Positions 5,728 through 6,665 of a stretch of DNA of 6,665 nucleotides are shown one piece after another. The translations under genes and the position numbers were made by a program. The notes beneath the pieces are model-generated. The model saw nothing but the letters and a program-made list of their open reading frames with translations, had not been told where the DNA came from and did not search any database. How positions within the stretch are numbered: the stretch's first letter is position 1; each line of letters starts with the position of its first letter. The stretch comes from Bdellovibrionales bacterium (GTDB lineage: Bacteria; Bdellovibrionota; Bdellovibrionia; Bdellovibrionales; UBA1609). Where the stretch lies: the NCBI GenBank assembly GCA_020434645.1, contig JAGRAK010000117.1, forward strand, positions 1 through 6,665, given 5' to 3'.

Positions 5728-6665
5728 TGCGCCTTTTTCTGAAAGTAATTCTTTGCAACCTTTACGGTATTTTTTATTTTCAGGTTTCATCGGCTGATAT
5801 TCCACATCAATAATTTCTTTATCAGTGAACTCCATACCGGGGTAAAAAAGCGAAGACTTCTGCATGCTGAATAGTTTGAAATGCTCTTTGATCCACAAGA
5901 GCTGCTGTTCAGGAGTCAGCAAGCCACGCAGCGTTTTTTTGAATTCAGAGTAATTTTGAAGATACTCAATTAAAGCCTTACTGCTTTTCATATTTTCTTC
6001 TAGAAACCCCGAGTTGCCGCCGGCGTTACTTTCAATAACCGTCCATGTTCCATTGTCTAAAAGTGCGACATCAAAAGCAAAAGGCATTACAGACAGTTCT
6101 GGCGGTAGGCGATCAAGAATATTTTGTACAAACTCTTCGCCTTGTAGAATCTCTTTGTCGGTCACGTTACTGGGTTTGCCTTTACCATACCACTCATACA
6201 AATATTTATAGCGATCAATGCTAGACCCTTTACCGAGAACCTGACCGCCAAGGGCTTCGACTCGAAGCTCTGTTACTATATTGACTCGTGCTTGGGCAAA
6301 AGCCATATCTTGTTTTTTTAAAAGCTGGAGAATCTTCCAGCCTTTGTAGCCGGAGTGTTTTTTGAGCTCTGTTATAATAAACTCTGGGTCTTGTCCTCTG
6401 TACTTAGTTTCAACTTTATTTTTATGAGCTTCAAAGCCGTTATTATATTTAGCGAGCTCAGTTTTAATTTTAATTTTGTCGGTTAAAATTAGATTTTCAC
6501 TGGCTTGATCAAAAGCACCTTTTAAAACCCAACCATTGGGAAAGCGATAATTGAGTTTATCCCAGACCAATTCAGGAGTTAAATTTTTTCCCTCGGCGAG
6601 TTCATGCAGGGTGATCATGTCGGGCATTGCTCCTGGGGCGTAGTGGGCAAAGGCTTTGGCCTCAA
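5725..6665 (-). CDS. ATP-grasp family protein, 5' end probably beyond the window
   Basis: The C-terminal 300 residues from the ATG at 6625-6627 look like an ATP-grasp ligase catalytic core. WVLKGAFD has a candidate nucleotide-binding Lys36 (numbered from that Met), TELRVEALGGQVLG around 119-132 resembles the conserved E-R strand, and FDVALLDNG followed by VIESNAGGNSGF gives Asp186, Glu199 and Asn201 as likely magnesium ligands. Such enzymes join a carboxylate to an amine or thiol using ATP; the substrate here is unknown and no specific subfamily is claimed. The frame stays open upstream to the right edge and reads sensibly (AKAFAHYAPGAMP), and the core lacks the N-terminal domain usual for the fold, so I treat the gene as partial. 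An AGGAG sits only 2 nt before the internal ATG and may be fortuitous. No signal peptide is seen. The C-terminal tail is Lys-rich. It converges on the BPL_N gene with a 31-nt gap. Confidence 0.7.
   Translation of the reverse strand, partial: EAKAFAHYAPGAMPDMITLHELAEGKNLTPELVWDKLNYRFPNGWVLKGAFDQASENLILTDKIKIKTELAKYNNGFEAHKNKVETKYRGQDPEFIITELKKHSGYKGWKILQLLKKQDMAFAQARVNIVTELRVEALGGQVLGKGSSIDRYKYLYEWYGKGKPSNVTDKEILQGEEFVQNILDRLPPELSVMPFAFDVALLDNGTWTVIESNAGGNSGFLEENMKSSKALIEYLQNYSEFKKTLRGLLTPEQQLLWIKEHFKLFSMQKSSLFYPGMEFTDKEIIDVEYQPMKPENKKYRKGCKELLSEKGA

Overview
The window is a gene-dense stretch of a Gram-negative chromosome with moderate, slightly AT-leaning composition. A lipoprotein signal, a predicted outer-membrane barrel with a textbook C-terminal assembly signal, and strong Shine-Dalgarno sequences all point to a diderm bacterium. 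The large Met-zincin lipoprotein next to a PilZ protein, together with the general protein style, would suit a predatory or free-living member of the Bdellovibrionota or a related group. That placement is inference; no marker gene is present.

Layout. Positions 1-130 form a hairpin-rich spacer that includes a good intrinsic terminator for the minus-strand genes. Positions 4794 down to 131 hold three minus-strand genes read in this order: a PilZ-domain protein (4794-4390), a small secreted beta-barrel-like protein (4276-3443) and a very large secreted zinc metalloprotease lipoprotein (3406-131). The last two are only 36 nt apart and look co-transcribed. The PilZ gene is 113 nt upstream on the same strand, and the leader between it and the barrel gene carries a stem-loop that covers the barrel gene's Shine-Dalgarno.

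A divergent intergenic region (4795-4991) separates this cluster from a plus-strand gene (4992-5693). That gene encodes an exported BPL_N-type protein with a class I glutamine-amidotransferase-like fold and an apparent Cys-His-Glu triad. Tail to tail with it lies a minus-strand ATP-grasp protein (5725 to the right edge), whose reading frame stays open to the end of the window and is probably cut off. An inverted repeat whose arms contain both stop codons lies between these two genes.

How it may work together (inference): the left cluster combines a probable c-di-GMP receptor, an outer-membrane barrel and a lipid-anchored protease, which would make a cell-surface proteolytic module with possible second-messenger input. 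The right pair combines an amidotransferase-like protein in the envelope with an ATP-grasp ligase-like protein in the cytoplasm. They may be functionally linked or merely adjacent. No mobile elements, CRISPR arrays, tRNAs or rRNAs were seen.
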